Below are positions 53,759 through 62,128 of a stretch of DNA of 64,000 bases, in pieces (position 1 is the first letter of the stretch; each line of letters starts with the position of its first letter). The stretch spans positions 1 through 64,000 of the forward strand of contig JAJAPZ010000006.1 of the NCBI GenBank assembly GCA_020523905.1, given 5' to 3'. The notes below the pieces were generated by a model, which was not told where the DNA came from, searched no databases, and was given only the letters and a program-made list of their open reading frames with translations. Position numbers and translations under genes: made by a program. This DNA is from Candidatus Obscuribacterium magneticum (GTDB lineage Bacteria; Elusimicrobiota; Elusimicrobia; F11).

Positions 53759-54979
53759 ATGAAGTTGTGGTCTTTTACATTCGGCTGTAAGGTCAACCAG
53801 TACGAAACAGAGTGGCTGAGACAGAGCCTTCGGGCTCAGGGCAGTGAGTTGACCGACCGCCCCGAAGAGGCGGACCTCTGCTTGATCAATTCGTGTTCCG
53901 TGACGGCTTTTGCCGATAAGGAATGCCGGCAGATGATCCGCAAGGTGTTGAGGGTCAATCCCCAAGCGCGTTTGGTCGTGACGGGGTGTTATGCCACGCG
54001 GGTCCCTCAGGAGGTGAGGGGGATCAATGATCGGGTCGAAGTTTATTCGAACCGTGAAAAGGAGGGTTTGCCCACCTGCTTGGGGTTCGAGCTTGCTGAA
54101 AAACCGCTTGGGATACAGCAGTTTTCGGGGCGAGCGCGGGCTTTTTTGAAAGTCCAGGATGGCTGTCGGGCGCCGTGCAACTACTGCATCATTCCGGTGG
54201 TCCGCCCGTTCATGTGGAGTAAGCCCGTCGATCGGGTGATCGGCGAAGTCGAGGCCCTCGTGGGGAATGGCTATCAGGAGATTGTCCTCACCGGGATTCG
54301 CCTGGGTCTTTACCGAGGCGAACGAAATAGGGGGGGAACCGTCGACCTTTTGGGTCTGTTGAAACTCTTGGCGGCCATTCCCCTGACGTTTCGGATACGG
54401 CTGTCCTCCCTGGAAGTGACCGAGGTGTCGGATGCGTTGGTCGCTTTTGTGAAGGAAACACCGAAGATCTGTCGTCACTTCCATATCCCTCTCCAATCGG
54501 GTGACGATGGGGTGTTGAAAGACATGGCCCGTTGGTACGACACAACCCTTTACCGGGAGCGAGTTGACAAAATCCGGGCGTTTCTGCCGGACTGCGGATT
54601 GACGACGGATGTCATGGCGGGGTATCCAACGGAGACGGATGATGGCTTCGAGCGCTCGTTTCAGTTTGTGGCGGAGATGGGCTTTTCCGGGCTCCATGTA
54701 TTTCGTTTTTCCGCTAGGGGAGGAACGCCGTCGGCCGCCTTAAAACCCCTCTCGCCGCGGGTGGTTGAACAACGGGCGAAAGCCTTTGCTGAGCTCGATA
54801 AGAAATTTCGGGAGCGTTTTTATCAGGTGTTTAAAGGGACTCGGCGGGAGGTTTTGCCGGAACCCTCCGGTGAGGGATGGACGGACAACTACATTCGAGT
54901 CCAGCTTCCTCCGGGACGGCTGGCCGCGGGTCTTTCACAAGAGCGGGTCTTTCATCAAGGGGTCGAGAATAAACTATAA
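53759..54979 (+). CDS. mtaB: tRNA (t6A37) methylthiotransferase MtaB
   Basis: 406 residues. MiaB-family radical SAM enzyme that makes ms2t6A at A37 of ANN-decoding tRNAs. An N-terminal cluster-binding domain (FGCKVNQYETE, INSCSVT, TGCYA), the radical SAM triad C136/C140/C143 (CRAPCNYC), then a TRAM-like tail (VLPEPSGEGWTDNYIRVQL). FTFGCKVNQ and NSCSVT fit MtaB better than MiaB or RimO. AAGGTGATGGA precedes the ATG. Confidence 0.92.
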   Translation: MKLWSFTFGCKVNQYETEWLRQSLRAQGSELTDRPEEADLCLINSCSVTAFADKECRQMIRKVLRVNPQARLVVTGCYATRVPQEVRGINDRVEVYSNREKEGLPTCLGFELAEKPLGIQQFSGRARAFLKVQDGCRAPCNYCIIPVVRPFMWSKPVDRVIGEVEALVGNGYQEIVLTGIRLGLYRGERNRGGTVDLLGLLKLLAAIPLTFRIRLSSLEVTEVSDALVAFVKETPKICRHFHIPLQSGDDGVLKDMARWYDTTLYRERVDKIRAFLPDCGLTTDVMAGYPTETDDGFERSFQFVAEMGFSGLHVFRFSARGGTPSAALKPLSPRVVEQRAKAFAELDKKFRERFYQVFKGTRREVLPEPSGEGWTDNYIRVQLPPGRLAAGLSQERVFHQGVENKL

Positions 54980-54990
54980 TGGGGAGCCCC

Positions 54991-55335
54991 ATGGATGACT
55001 GCATATTTTGTAAGATCGCCGCCGGTCAAATTAAATCGACGATAGTCTACCAAAGCGAGACCGTTGTGGCGTTTCGGGATGTCAATCCCCAAGCCCCTGT
55101 CCACGTTCTCGTTATTCCCCGAAAACACATTGAGAAAGTCGTGCGCCTTGAGGAAAAGGATGTTCCTTTGCTGGGGGAACTTTTTAAGGCGATCAAAAGC
55201 GTGGCCGAGTCCGAAAAAATAACGGAGAAGGGTTTTCGCGTGGTCGTCAATAATGGGCGCGAAGCCGGGCAAACCGTGGACCACGTGCATTTTCATGTCC
55301 TTGGCGGACGCCCGATGGAGTGGCCGCCCGGCTGA
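54991..55335 (+). CDS. hinT: HIT-family nucleotide hydrolase (HinT type)
   Basis: 114 residues from ATG 54991 (GGGGAG 4 bases upstream); the ATG at 54979 overlapping the mtaB stop is the alternative. N-terminal CIFCKIAAGQI and the active-site triad HVHFHVLGG are those of purine nucleoside phosphoramidases. Likely co-transcribed with mtaB. Confidence 0.93.
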   Translation: MDDCIFCKIAAGQIKSTIVYQSETVVAFRDVNPQAPVHVLVIPRKHIEKVVRLEEKDVPLLGELFKAIKSVAESEKITEKGFRVVVNNGREAGQTVDHVHFHVLGGRPMEWPPG

Positions 55336-55378
55336 GACATTTTACGTATAAGTTATAAATAGAAGGTGGTGTTCGCGT

Positions 55379-55579
55379 TTGGTATTGGTCAAACTCAAAG
55401 AAAACGAATCCATTGAAGAGGCTCTGCGGCGGTTCAAGCGGGAGTGCGAGAGAAGCGGCATCCTGCAGGAGATCAAGCGGCGGGAGTTCTATGAATCCCC
55501 CTCGGTCCGGCGCAAGCGGAAAATGGCGGAATCCCGGCGGAAGTTGAAGCGCCGCATGAGCCGCCAGAGACGGCATTAA
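55379..55579 (+). CDS. rpsU: 30S ribosomal protein S21
   Basis: 66 residues from TTG 55379, with AAGGTGG 9 bases upstream; TTG 55385 is the alternative. [24 protein letters not shown] and [16 protein letters not shown]-type basic helices are diagnostic. First gene of the classical rpsU-dnaG-rpoD macromolecular synthesis operon. An AT-rich TATAAAT at 55353-55359 may be a -10. Confidence 0.94.
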   Translation: MVLVKLKENESIEEALRRFKRECERSGILQEIKRREFYESPSVRRKRKMAESRRKLKRRMSRQRRH

Positions 55580-55660
55580 GATTCATCCCACACACGTCCC
55601 CGATCAACTTCGAAGTCGAGAAAAATGCTTTGAATGATTCCTCCCTCTCAAGGGTGACTC

Positions 55661-57466
55661 ATGTATAGTCGAGAACAGTTGGACCAGGTGCGTTCGGCCA
55701 TCGATTTGGTGGCCTTGGTGCGGGAGTACGTGCCGTCGTTGAAAGTGGCCGGCCGCTCCATCCGGGGCCTGTGCCCCTTTCACAACGAACGGACGCCGTC
55801 CTTCTTTGTTCATCCGGAAAAAGGCCTCTTTAAATGCTTCGGTTGCGGCGAAGGCGGGGATGTGTTCGCCTTTTTGTCGAAGATGGAAAACGTCGGTTTT
55901 TCGGAAGCGGTCGAACGGCTGGCCGAACAAGCCGGGATTCCCTTGCGGCGTCTCAACACACCGGAGGTCAAAAAGGAAGAGGGACTTCGGGATCAACTGT
56001 TTCGGGTCCTGGAGGCGGCGGCCCGGTTTTACGAAGATCAGTTGTGGGGGGAGCGGTCGGGGGAAGCCGTCCGGGCTTATTTGACGGAGCGCGCGGTGAG
56101 TGATTCCACCGCCCGGACATTTCGCCTTGGGGCAGCCCCCGTTCAGGGCGGGGGCGTGTTTGAGACCCTCGTTAAGAAAGGATTCCCCATCGATTTATGT
56201 CAGAAGGCCGGGTTGGTTTCGAAAACCCGGGAGGGCCGTTATTACGACCCTCTTTTTGGCCGGTTGGTCTTTCCCATTTTCGACAGTTTTGGCCACATCG
56301 TCGGCTTCGGCGGAAGGGATCTGCCCCACTCGAAGAAGCGGGTTCTCGGGCTGGACGAAGAGGCTCCCGGGGACCAGGGACCCAAATATTTGAATTCACC
56401 GGAAACGCCGGTTTTTTCGAAGGGAAAACTTCTCTATGGATTGACCCAGGGGAAGAGTCAGATTCTGTCGCGGCGGCAGGTTCTCGTGTTGGAAGGCTAC
56501 ATGGATGTGGTCGCGGCCCATCAAAGCGGGTTTTCCTTTGGGGTGGCCACCCTCGGCACGGCCCTGACGCGCGATCATGCGCGCCTCATCAAGCGTTATG
56601 CCGACGAGGTCATTGCGTTCTTTGATCCCGATGAGGCGGGCCGAAAGGCGGCCTTGCGGGGACTTGAGCCGATTTTGGAAGAGGAGCTTTTTCCTCGCGT
56701 GGTGTTGACGGAAGGGGATCTGGATCCGGACGAATACCTGCTTGAGAAGGGGGGGGAGGCCTTTTCCGCTCTCATCGACCGGGCGCCGGATTTTGTCGAT
56801 TACATTTTGAAAATTGGGGCAACCGCGTCTCTGAGTCTGAAGCAGAAATCGGACATGGCCGGGCAATTGGTTTCTTTAATTGCCCATTCGCCCAATGAGA
56901 TTTTGCAGTCGGAGTGGGTCAAGCGCGTGGCGTTTGCCCTGGGGCTTCATGTGGTCGCCCTGGAGCGGGAGTTGAAAAAAGCGAGAACCAAGTTGATCGC
57001 GTATCCCACGACAGGGGAAGATTTTAAACGGAGAGGAAACACCGCTCTTCCAACGAACGAAGAGGAACTGCTTCAGCTTTTGATCGCGATGCCGGGCCTG
57101 CTGTCGGATTCAGGATTGACCTCCGGCGACTTTCGGGATGAAAGGGCGCGCCGTGTGTTTTTACTTTTGCAGAAACATCTGGCGGCGTCGCACCCAACGT
57201 CGGTGGCGGGACTCCTGGATGAGGTTCCTGAAGCCGACAAGGAGTGGCTCATGAATCTGGCCCTGGATCCCCGTGAGTTCCCTGATCCCTCGGAGCGTTT
57301 GGCACAGCTTTTGCGGGGCCTTCACCGGAAACAAGAGAAGGAGCAGTTGACGGTTTTAAGCCGGCGTGTGGCGACGGGGGAGGCGGATGAGGCGGCCATC
57401 CGGGAGTATCAGGAGATGCTGCGCCGGGTGAAAGGATCGGTGCCGGTCGGGCCGTCGTCAACGTGA
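55661..57466 (+). CDS. dnaG: DNA primase
   Basis: 601 residues. N-terminal CHC2 zinc finger (C38, H41, C59, C62), catalytic TOPRIM domain with VLEGYMDVVAAH and FDPDEAGRKAA, and a C-terminal helicase-binding region. Synthesises RNA primers at the fork. Lies between rpsU and rpoD as in most bacteria. Confidence 0.97.
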   Translation: MYSREQLDQVRSAIDLVALVREYVPSLKVAGRSIRGLCPFHNERTPSFFVHPEKGLFKCFGCGEGGDVFAFLSKMENVGFSEAVERLAEQAGIPLRRLNTPEVKKEEGLRDQLFRVLEAAARFYEDQLWGERSGEAVRAYLTERAVSDSTARTFRLGAAPVQGGGVFETLVKKGFPIDLCQKAGLVSKTREGRYYDPLFGRLVFPIFDSFGHIVGFGGRDLPHSKKRVLGLDEEAPGDQGPKYLNSPETPVFSKGKLLYGLTQGKSQILSRRQVLVLEGYMDVVAAHQSGFSFGVATLGTALTRDHARLIKRYADEVIAFFDPDEAGRKAALRGLEPILEEELFPRVVLTEGDLDPDEYLLEKGGEAFSALIDRAPDFVDYILKIGATASLSLKQKSDMAGQLVSLIAHSPNEILQSEWVKRVAFALGLHVVALERELKKARTKLIAYPTTGEDFKRRGNTALPTNEEELLQLLIAMPGLLSDSGLTSGDFRDERARRVFLLLQKHLAASHPTSVAGLLDEVPEADKEWLMNLALDPREFPDPSERLAQLLRGLHRKQEKEQLTVLSRRVATGEADEAAIREYQEMLRRVKGSVPVGPSST

Positions 57467-57494
57467 AAAATCTAACAAAGAGGAATAAAGGGAC

Positions 57495-59228
57495 ATGATT
57501 CAGGAACACAGCAAGTCGCTTTTGGACAACAACACCCTGCTTCAGGGGCTCATCAATCAAGGAAAGGAAGCCGGTTATCTCACCTACGAAGAGATCATGC
57601 GGCGCCTGCCGGAAAACACCACCCCGGAGGATTTGGACAACTTCTTCGGGACCCTGGAGGACATGGGCATTCAGGTCCTGGAGTCCGAGGATTCGGTGCG
57701 CCTCAAATCAGAGCCTTCGGAAGGATCCCCCGTCCCCGAAATCGAACTCGACACCCAGAATTCCATCCGCATGTATCTGTCGGAGATGGGTCGTGTGCCT
57801 CTTCTAACGCGGGAGGAGGAAGTCACCCTTTCCCGAAACATCAAAGAGCATGAGAAGGAGCTTAGGCTTCTGGTGCTCCAGTCGCCGATCACCTTGCGGG
57901 AAATCACCAACTGGGAGACTCTGCTCGAACAGCAGGAGATGACGCCGAAAGAGCTCATGCCCCGCGGACGGAAAACCACGGTGGAACTCAACCGCATGCG
58001 AAAAAAGGTGAAAGAGGTGGCGCGCGCCATCCGTCAAAGCGAGAAAGTGATAAAGGCGCTGGAAGAGAAACTGAGGAGCCCCCGGTTGCCCTTGAGAAAA
58101 AAGGCCCGGGTCCAGATGAAGATTGAGAGCGAGCGGAAGGAGATGGTTTCCCGCATTGTGAGCCTCAATCTCAATCAGGACAAGATCAAGCGGCTCACCA
58201 ATAAAATCAAAACGATCGCCTTCAAAATCAGGGAATGTGAAGAGGAGCTCCAGCGCTACGAGAAGCGCCTCAATATGCCCTATGCCGAGATCTTGAATAT
58301 CTATAACAAGGTCCTGGCGAAGAAGGTGACACCCTCGGCCTTTAAGAAGCTCACCGGCTACACCATGACCGGCATCGAGGCGACCATGGTCAATATCCAG
58401 AACGTCGAGAGCCGACGCGCTCGGCTTCTGCAGGTTTTGCCCCTCGACCGCGATAGTTTTATGGATCTGGACATCAAAATCCGGCGGCTGGAAGAGGCGA
58501 TCTTAAAAGACAAGCTCAAGCTCATCCGCGCCAATTTGCGGCTGGTGGTCTCCATCGCCAAAAAGCATGTCGGGGCCTCGAACCTGGAACTTCCCGATCT
58601 CATCCAGGAGGGGGGACTGGGATTGATCAAGGCCGTCGAGAAATTCGAGTGGCGCCGCGGCTTCAAATTTTCCACGTATGCAACCTGGTGGATCCGGCAG
58701 TCCATTAACCGTGCTATTGCCGACCAGGCGCGGACGATCCGCATCCCCGTCCACATGAAAGAAATCATCTCCAAGCTGACCAAGGTGGCCCGCCGCTCAC
58801 GGCAGGAATTGGGGCGGGACCCCACGATTGAGGAATACGGAAAGGCCCTGCGGCTTTCTGTGGAGAAAGTCCGGGGGATTTTGAGAATCATGCAGGATCC
58901 CGTGTCTTTGGCGACGCCGGTCGGGGAGGACGAAGATTCTTTTCTGGAAGATTTTATCGAAGACCGGATGGGCCCCGAGCCCGTATCGGGGGCGCAGGAT
59001 TTTCTGCGCCGCCGGGAGGTGGAGCGGGCGCTTTCCACCTTGAGCGAGCGGGAAGCCCAGATCATCCGGCTCCGCTTTGGGATCGGTACGGGCTATCCGC
59101 GCACCCTGGAGGAGTTGGGGCGCATCTTCAACGTCACCCGGGAACGCGTCCGGCAGATTGAGGCCAAGGCCATCCGCAAACTCCGTCATCCTTCTCGAAG
59201 CCGGGTTCTGAAAGAGTATATTGAGTAA
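57495..59228 (+). CDS. rpoD: Primary sigma factor RpoD
   Basis: 577 residues. A reduced region 1.1 (about 10-60), region 1.2 ([21 protein letters not shown]), a helical non-conserved region (about 110-330), region 2 ([54 protein letters not shown]-type elements) and region 4.2 ([27 protein letters not shown]). It recognises the near-consensus TTGACA/TATACT promoters seen here. Confidence 0.97.
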   Translation: MIQEHSKSLLDNNTLLQGLINQGKEAGYLTYEEIMRRLPENTTPEDLDNFFGTLEDMGIQVLESEDSVRLKSEPSEGSPVPEIELDTQNSIRMYLSEMGRVPLLTREEEVTLSRNIKEHEKELRLLVLQSPITLREITNWETLLEQQEMTPKELMPRGRKTTVELNRMRKKVKEVARAIRQSEKVIKALEEKLRSPRLPLRKKARVQMKIESERKEMVSRIVSLNLNQDKIKRLTNKIKTIAFKIRECEEELQRYEKRLNMPYAEILNIYNKVLAKKVTPSAFKKLTGYTMTGIEATMVNIQNVESRRARLLQVLPLDRDSFMDLDIKIRRLEEAILKDKLKLIRANLRLVVSIAKKHVGASNLELPDLIQEGGLGLIKAVEKFEWRRGFKFSTYATWWIRQSINRAIADQARTIRIPVHMKEIISKLTKVARRSRQELGRDPTIEEYGKALRLSVEKVRGILRIMQDPVSLATPVGEDEDSFLEDFIEDRMGPEPVSGAQDFLRRREVERALSTLSEREAQIIRLRFGIGTGYPRTLEELGRIFNVTRERVRQIEAKAIRKLRHPSRSRVLKEYIE

Positions 59229-59238
59229 CCTATGTTTT

Positions 59239-59312
59239 GGGCCCTTAGCTCAGGTGGTCAGAGCGCTCCGCTCATAACGGAATGGTCGTAGGTTCAAGTC
59301 CTACAGGGCCCA
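59239..59312 (+). tRNA. tRNA with CAT anticodon, probably tRNA-Ile2
   Basis: 74 nt with perfect acceptor (GGGCCCT/AGGGCCC), D stem GCTC/GAGC, T arm GTAGG-TTCAAGT-CCTAC and anticodon loop CTCATAA. The acceptor start, TGGTC variable loop and TTCAAGTCC arm resemble the lysidine-modified tRNA-Ile2 more than elongator Met. The 27-43 pair is C-A. CCA is not encoded. Starts 10 bases after rpoD. Confidence 0.9.
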
Positions 59313-59318
59313 GAATTT

Positions 59319-59390
59319 GGGCAGTTAGCTCAGCGGGAGAGCGTCCGCCTCACACGCGGAAGGTCATAGGTTCAATCCCTATACTGCCCA
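59319..59390 (+). tRNA. tRNA-Val(CAC)
   Basis: 72 nt: acceptor GGGCAGT/ACTGCCC, D stem GCTC/GAGC, anticodon stem TCCGC/GCGGA with loop CTCACAC (anticodon CAC), T arm ATAGG-TTCAATC-CCTAT. CCA not encoded. Six bases after the first tRNA, so one transcript. Confidence 0.95.
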
Positions 59391-59495
59391 TGGTTCGACT
59401 CGCCCGCCGCGGCGGGCTCGCTCACCACAAGGAATTATTGGCGAGGCGAACCATGGCCCTGAGCTTGGTCGCCGAAGGCGACCGAGTCGAAGGGC
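59389..59495. repeat. Composite palindromic repeat after the tRNAs
   Basis: ATGGTTCGACTCGC pairs with GCGAGGCGAACCAT (59441-59454); inside lies the palindrome GCCCGCC-GC-GGCGGGC (59402-59417). Directly after comes GCCCTGAGC...GTCGAAGGGC (59456-59495) with an inner GGTCGCC/GGCGACC stem. Both parts look like common dispersed bacterial repeats. It may also end the rpoD-tRNA transcript. Confidence 0.8.
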
Positions 59496-59517
59496 ATAAA
59501 TTTAATTGGACATATTA

Positions 59518-60294
59518 ATGCAAAACGATCTTCAACTCTTGCTTCAGCTTCAAACGCACGATTCGGCGCTGGATGAATTAACCGAGAAAGCGGACGCGCT
59601 TTCGGCGGCGATCCAAGCCCTGAATCAATCCTTGGAATCCATGAAAAGTGCCCTGAAAAGCGCCAAGGAAGCCTTGTCGTCCCACCAGGTCAAGAAAAAG
59701 CAGCTCGAGATGGACGCCGACGCCAAGGATCAGCTCGTCAAGAAGCATCATGCGGAGCTGAACGCCTTGAAGAGCAACGAGGCCTACCGGGCCATGCTGG
59801 GGGAAATCAACACGGCCAAGGAGGCCTTGCGGAAAATTGAAGATGAACTGCTGTCCGTGATGGAGCAGATCGAGAACGAGGAAAAAGAATTCAAGGCCAA
59901 GGAACAGCTGGCCAAAAGTGAAGACGGTAAAGGAAAGGCCGAGATTCAGACCCTGGAGTCAGAGAAAGCAGCGCTTCTGGCTGAGATCAAAACCAAACAG
60001 GAAGCACGCGACCAGTTTGCGGCCACGATTTCGGATGCCTTGAAAGCGCCCTACGAAAATGTCCGCAAAAAGCGGGGGGGACTCGCCGTCGTTCCCATGG
60101 TCAATTCCTCGTGCGGCGGCTGCCAGATGAATCTCACCCCCAATAAAATGAATGAAGTGAAAAAGGGCCGGCTTCTTATTCTTTGCGATGTTTGCTCCCG
60201 TTTTGTTTATCTTCCTTCGGCGATGGCCTCGGCCGCTTCCGAAAAGCCCGCCCCCGTCACTCCCACCGAAACGCCGCCTCTTCCCACGCCCTAA
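59518..60294 (+). CDS. C4-type zinc-ribbon coiled-coil protein (zf-RING_7/CT398-like)
   Basis: 258 residues from ATG 59518; a TTG four codons upstream is the alternative. Residues 1-190 are predicted long antiparallel coiled coil (LQTHDSALDELTEKADALSAAIQAL, YRAMLGEINTAKEALRKIEDEL). Then comes the zinc ribbon SSCGGCQMNLTPNKMNEVKKG...LCDVCSRFVYLP with two CxxC pairs, and a Pro/Thr-rich tail. The family is widespread but of uncertain function; some members are linked to late-stage gene expression or nucleic-acid binding. Confidence 0.88.
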   Translation: MQNDLQLLLQLQTHDSALDELTEKADALSAAIQALNQSLESMKSALKSAKEALSSHQVKKKQLEMDADAKDQLVKKHHAELNALKSNEAYRAMLGEINTAKEALRKIEDELLSVMEQIENEEKEFKAKEQLAKSEDGKGKAEIQTLESEKAALLAEIKTKQEARDQFAATISDALKAPYENVRKKRGGLAVVPMVNSSCGGCQMNLTPNKMNEVKKGRLLILCDVCSRFVYLPSAMASAASEKPAPVTPTETPPLPTP

Positions 60295-60335
60295 GACTGT
60301 CGCGAAAGTCGTCATTTTTTACGACTTGCTTAAGG

Positions 60336-60366
60336 CCTGGATTCCGGCTTCCGCCGGAATGACGAC
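60336..60366. repeat. Half-copy of the dispersed palindromic repeat
   Basis: CCTGGATTCCGGCTTCCGCC and GGAATGACGAC form one arm-pair only; the mate expected upstream is reduced to a GTCGTCAT fragment. It lies between the zinc-ribbon gene and the mraZ promoter. Confidence 0.75.
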
Positions 60367-60387
60367 CCGGAAAAATCCAATTATTTG

Positions 60388-60416
60388 TTGACAGCCGATA
60401 GGTCGGGTACTAAACT
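60388..60416 (+). promoter_or_regulatory. Promoter of the mraZ division cluster
   Basis: TTGACA (60388-60393), 17-bp spacer, TAAACT (60411-60416). Confidence 0.85.
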
Positions 60417-60426
60417 TGTGGCGCTT

Positions 60427-60461
60427 GGTGGGTAAAAGTGGTTAATCGTGTGTAAATGGGG
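60427..60461 (+). promoter_or_regulatory. MraZ-box operator array
   Basis: Four G-rich boxes start at 60428 (GTGGG), 60438 (GTGGT), 60448 (GTGTG) and 60456 (ATGGG), spaced 10, 10 and 8 bases, between the promoter and the mraZ ATG. MraZ is known to bind such TGGG-type repeats and repress its own operon. The last box overlaps the ribosome site. Confidence 0.7.
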
Positions 60462-60470
60462 AGACCGGCT

Positions 60471-60908
60471 ATGTTCTTGGGAACCTACGCTCATTCCATC
60501 GATGACAAGGGGCGTTTGTTTATTCCGGCCAAGCTCCGCGAGCAATCCCTTTCCAAAGAGAGCAAATTTATTTTGACGCAAGGATTGGAATCTTGCCTTT
60601 ACTTGTTCGATCCCGACACCTTCCATCAGCAGCTGGCGTCCAAGCTCGATGTGCTGCCGGTAAAAAATCAAAAGGACGGACGTGCCTTCAAGCGGCTTTT
60701 GTTGGCCGGGGCACAGGAAGCGCCCCTGGATGAGATGGGACGGATTTTGGTGTCGAAGGCCATGATGGAGTACGCTGGCCTAAAAAAAGAGGTGTCGATT
60801 TTGGGGGTGGGGCAGCGGATTGAGCTCTGGTCCACCCCGCAATGGCAGAAGTACAACCGGCAGGCCTTGGCCACCTTTCGGCGGCTGGGGCGCCATTTGG
60901 AAATATAG
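60471..60908 (+). CDS. mraZ: Transcriptional regulator MraZ
   Basis: 145 residues from ATG 60471; the ATG at 60456 lies in the operator and is rejected because GGGGAG is well placed for 60471. Two AbrB-like SpoVT halves: FLGTYAHSIDDKGRLFIPAKLRE and the second DEMGRILVSKAMMEYAGL. It represses the division and cell-wall cluster including itself. rsmH begins 4 bases after the stop. Confidence 0.94.
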   Translation: MFLGTYAHSIDDKGRLFIPAKLREQSLSKESKFILTQGLESCLYLFDPDTFHQQLASKLDVLPVKNQKDGRAFKRLLLAGAQEAPLDEMGRILVSKAMMEYAGLKKEVSILGVGQRIELWSTPQWQKYNRQALATFRRLGRHLEI

Positions 60909-60912
60909 TGTT

Positions 60913-61812
60913 GTGGCCCAAGCGATTCATCAGCCGGTTTTACTGAGCGAGGTTCTTGCTCTTTTAAAGATTCGCCCGGAGGGGCGCTACGTGGATGGGA
61001 CATTGGGGGAGGGGGGACACGCCCTCGCCATCGTCGAGCGCTTAGGTGCGGGCGGGCGATTGTTGGGGTTGGACGTGGACCCCGACAGCTTTTCGCGGGC
61101 GAAGGACCGCTTGCAACCCTTTGAAGATCGGACGATCACTCGGCGTACCAATTTTCGGGGGTTGCAAGGGGTTCTTCGCGAGCTGGGGTGGACGGAGATC
61201 GATGGATGCCTGGTGGACCTCGGGATTTCCAGCCGCCAGCTCGACGATGCGGCCCGCGGCTTTTCGCTTCAAAAGGAGGGTCCCCTCGATATGAGGTTTG
61301 ATCCGGGGGGGAGGGAAACAGTGCTCTCTCTCCTCCGGAAGGTCGACGAGCAAGAGCTGGGGGACCTCCTGTTCCAATTTGGGGAACGGCGCAGCGCCAA
61401 ACGGTTGAGCCGGTTCATCTTACAGGGAATCGATCGGGGGCTGATTCAAACGACGACAGATTTGGCCCGCACCTGCGCCCGCGTGGCAGGCCGGTGGGGG
61501 AGGATCCATCCGGCCACCCGTGTATTTTTAGCCCTCCGATCCACTCTCAACGATGAAACCGGCGCCCTGAGCGAATTGCTGGACACAGTCCCCCTCTTTT
61601 TAGCCCGGGCCGGTCGAATGGCGGTCATCTCCTTTCATTCGCTGGAAGACGGGCTGGTGAAAAGGAAGTTTTTGGCGTGGGAGCAAGGGGAACACGAAGG
61701 GAAAACTTTTCGACGGGTGAATCGAAAACCGATCGAGGCGTCGGCTCAGGAAGTTAGGGAAAATCCCCGGGCGCGGAGCGCGAAACTAAGGGTTTTAGAG
61801 AGAGTCGCATGA
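60913..61812 (+). CDS. rsmH: 16S rRNA (cytosine-1402-N4) methyltransferase RsmH
   Basis: 299 residues from GTG 60913; upstream frame extensions lie inside mraZ. IHQPVLLSEVLALL, the SAM motif YVDGTLGEGGHALAI, DLGISSRQLDDAARGFS and VISFHSLEDGLVKRKF are diagnostic. Length is normal for the family. Second gene of the mra cluster. Confidence 0.96.
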   Translation: MAQAIHQPVLLSEVLALLKIRPEGRYVDGTLGEGGHALAIVERLGAGGRLLGLDVDPDSFSRAKDRLQPFEDRTITRRTNFRGLQGVLRELGWTEIDGCLVDLGISSRQLDDAARGFSLQKEGPLDMRFDPGGRETVLSLLRKVDEQELGDLLFQFGERRSAKRLSRFILQGIDRGLIQTTTDLARTCARVAGRWGRIHPATRVFLALRSTLNDETGALSELLDTVPLFLARAGRMAVISFHSLEDGLVKRKFLAWEQGEHEGKTFRRVNRKPIEASAQEVRENPRARSAKLRVLERVA

Positions 61813-61831
61813 TGGGGAACGGAGGTGCGGG

Positions 61832-62128
61832 TTGGGGTGCAAGGGTTCTGGCCGGACGGCCCTAGGCGGATTGTTGAATTGGGGCGGGCTCATTATTTTG
61901 GCGGGGGCCGTTCTCTTTTTTTATGTCTGGTGGCCCATTCAGGCCGAGCGGGCGCGGGTGAGGTTGAACCAATTGGAAGAACAATTGTCCCAGAAGAAGT
62001 CGGAGCTTCAAGAGATCAACCAGCGGTTGGCGTCACTCACATCGTTGTCCCATCTTGATGCATGGGCCCGCGAGAACGGGCCCTGGAAGGTTCCCGGGCC
62101 GGGCGAGGTGCTTTCCCTTGAGTACTAG
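61832..62128 (+). CDS. ftsL: FtsL-like division protein
   Basis: 98 residues from TTG 61832 with GGAGGT 5 bases upstream. TM helix at about 18-34 (LIILAGAVLFFYVWWP), then a predicted coiled coil (ARVRLNQLEEQLSQKKSELQEINQRLASL). Position between rsmH and ftsI is where ftsL sits. Sequence alone would not identify it, but size, topology and place do. Partner of the FtsB at 2420. Confidence 0.8.
   Translation: MGCKGSGRTALGGLLNWGGLIILAGAVLFFYVWWPIQAERARVRLNQLEEQLSQKKSELQEINQRLASLTSLSHLDAWARENGPWKVPGPGEVLSLEY

Noticed and set aside
53663-54697. 344-codon minus-strand open frame
   Set aside because: Antisense to mtaB, whose motifs are all intact; composition is typical of a GC-driven shadow.
14356-60366. 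GTCATTCCGG repeats as CRISPR or IS ends
   Set aside because: They are dispersed, palindromic and paired head-to-head, with no cas genes and no transposase in any frame.
60295-60387. RNase P RNA or another structured RNA before mraZ
   Set aside because: The gap is under 100 bp before the promoter and holds only a repeat half-copy.
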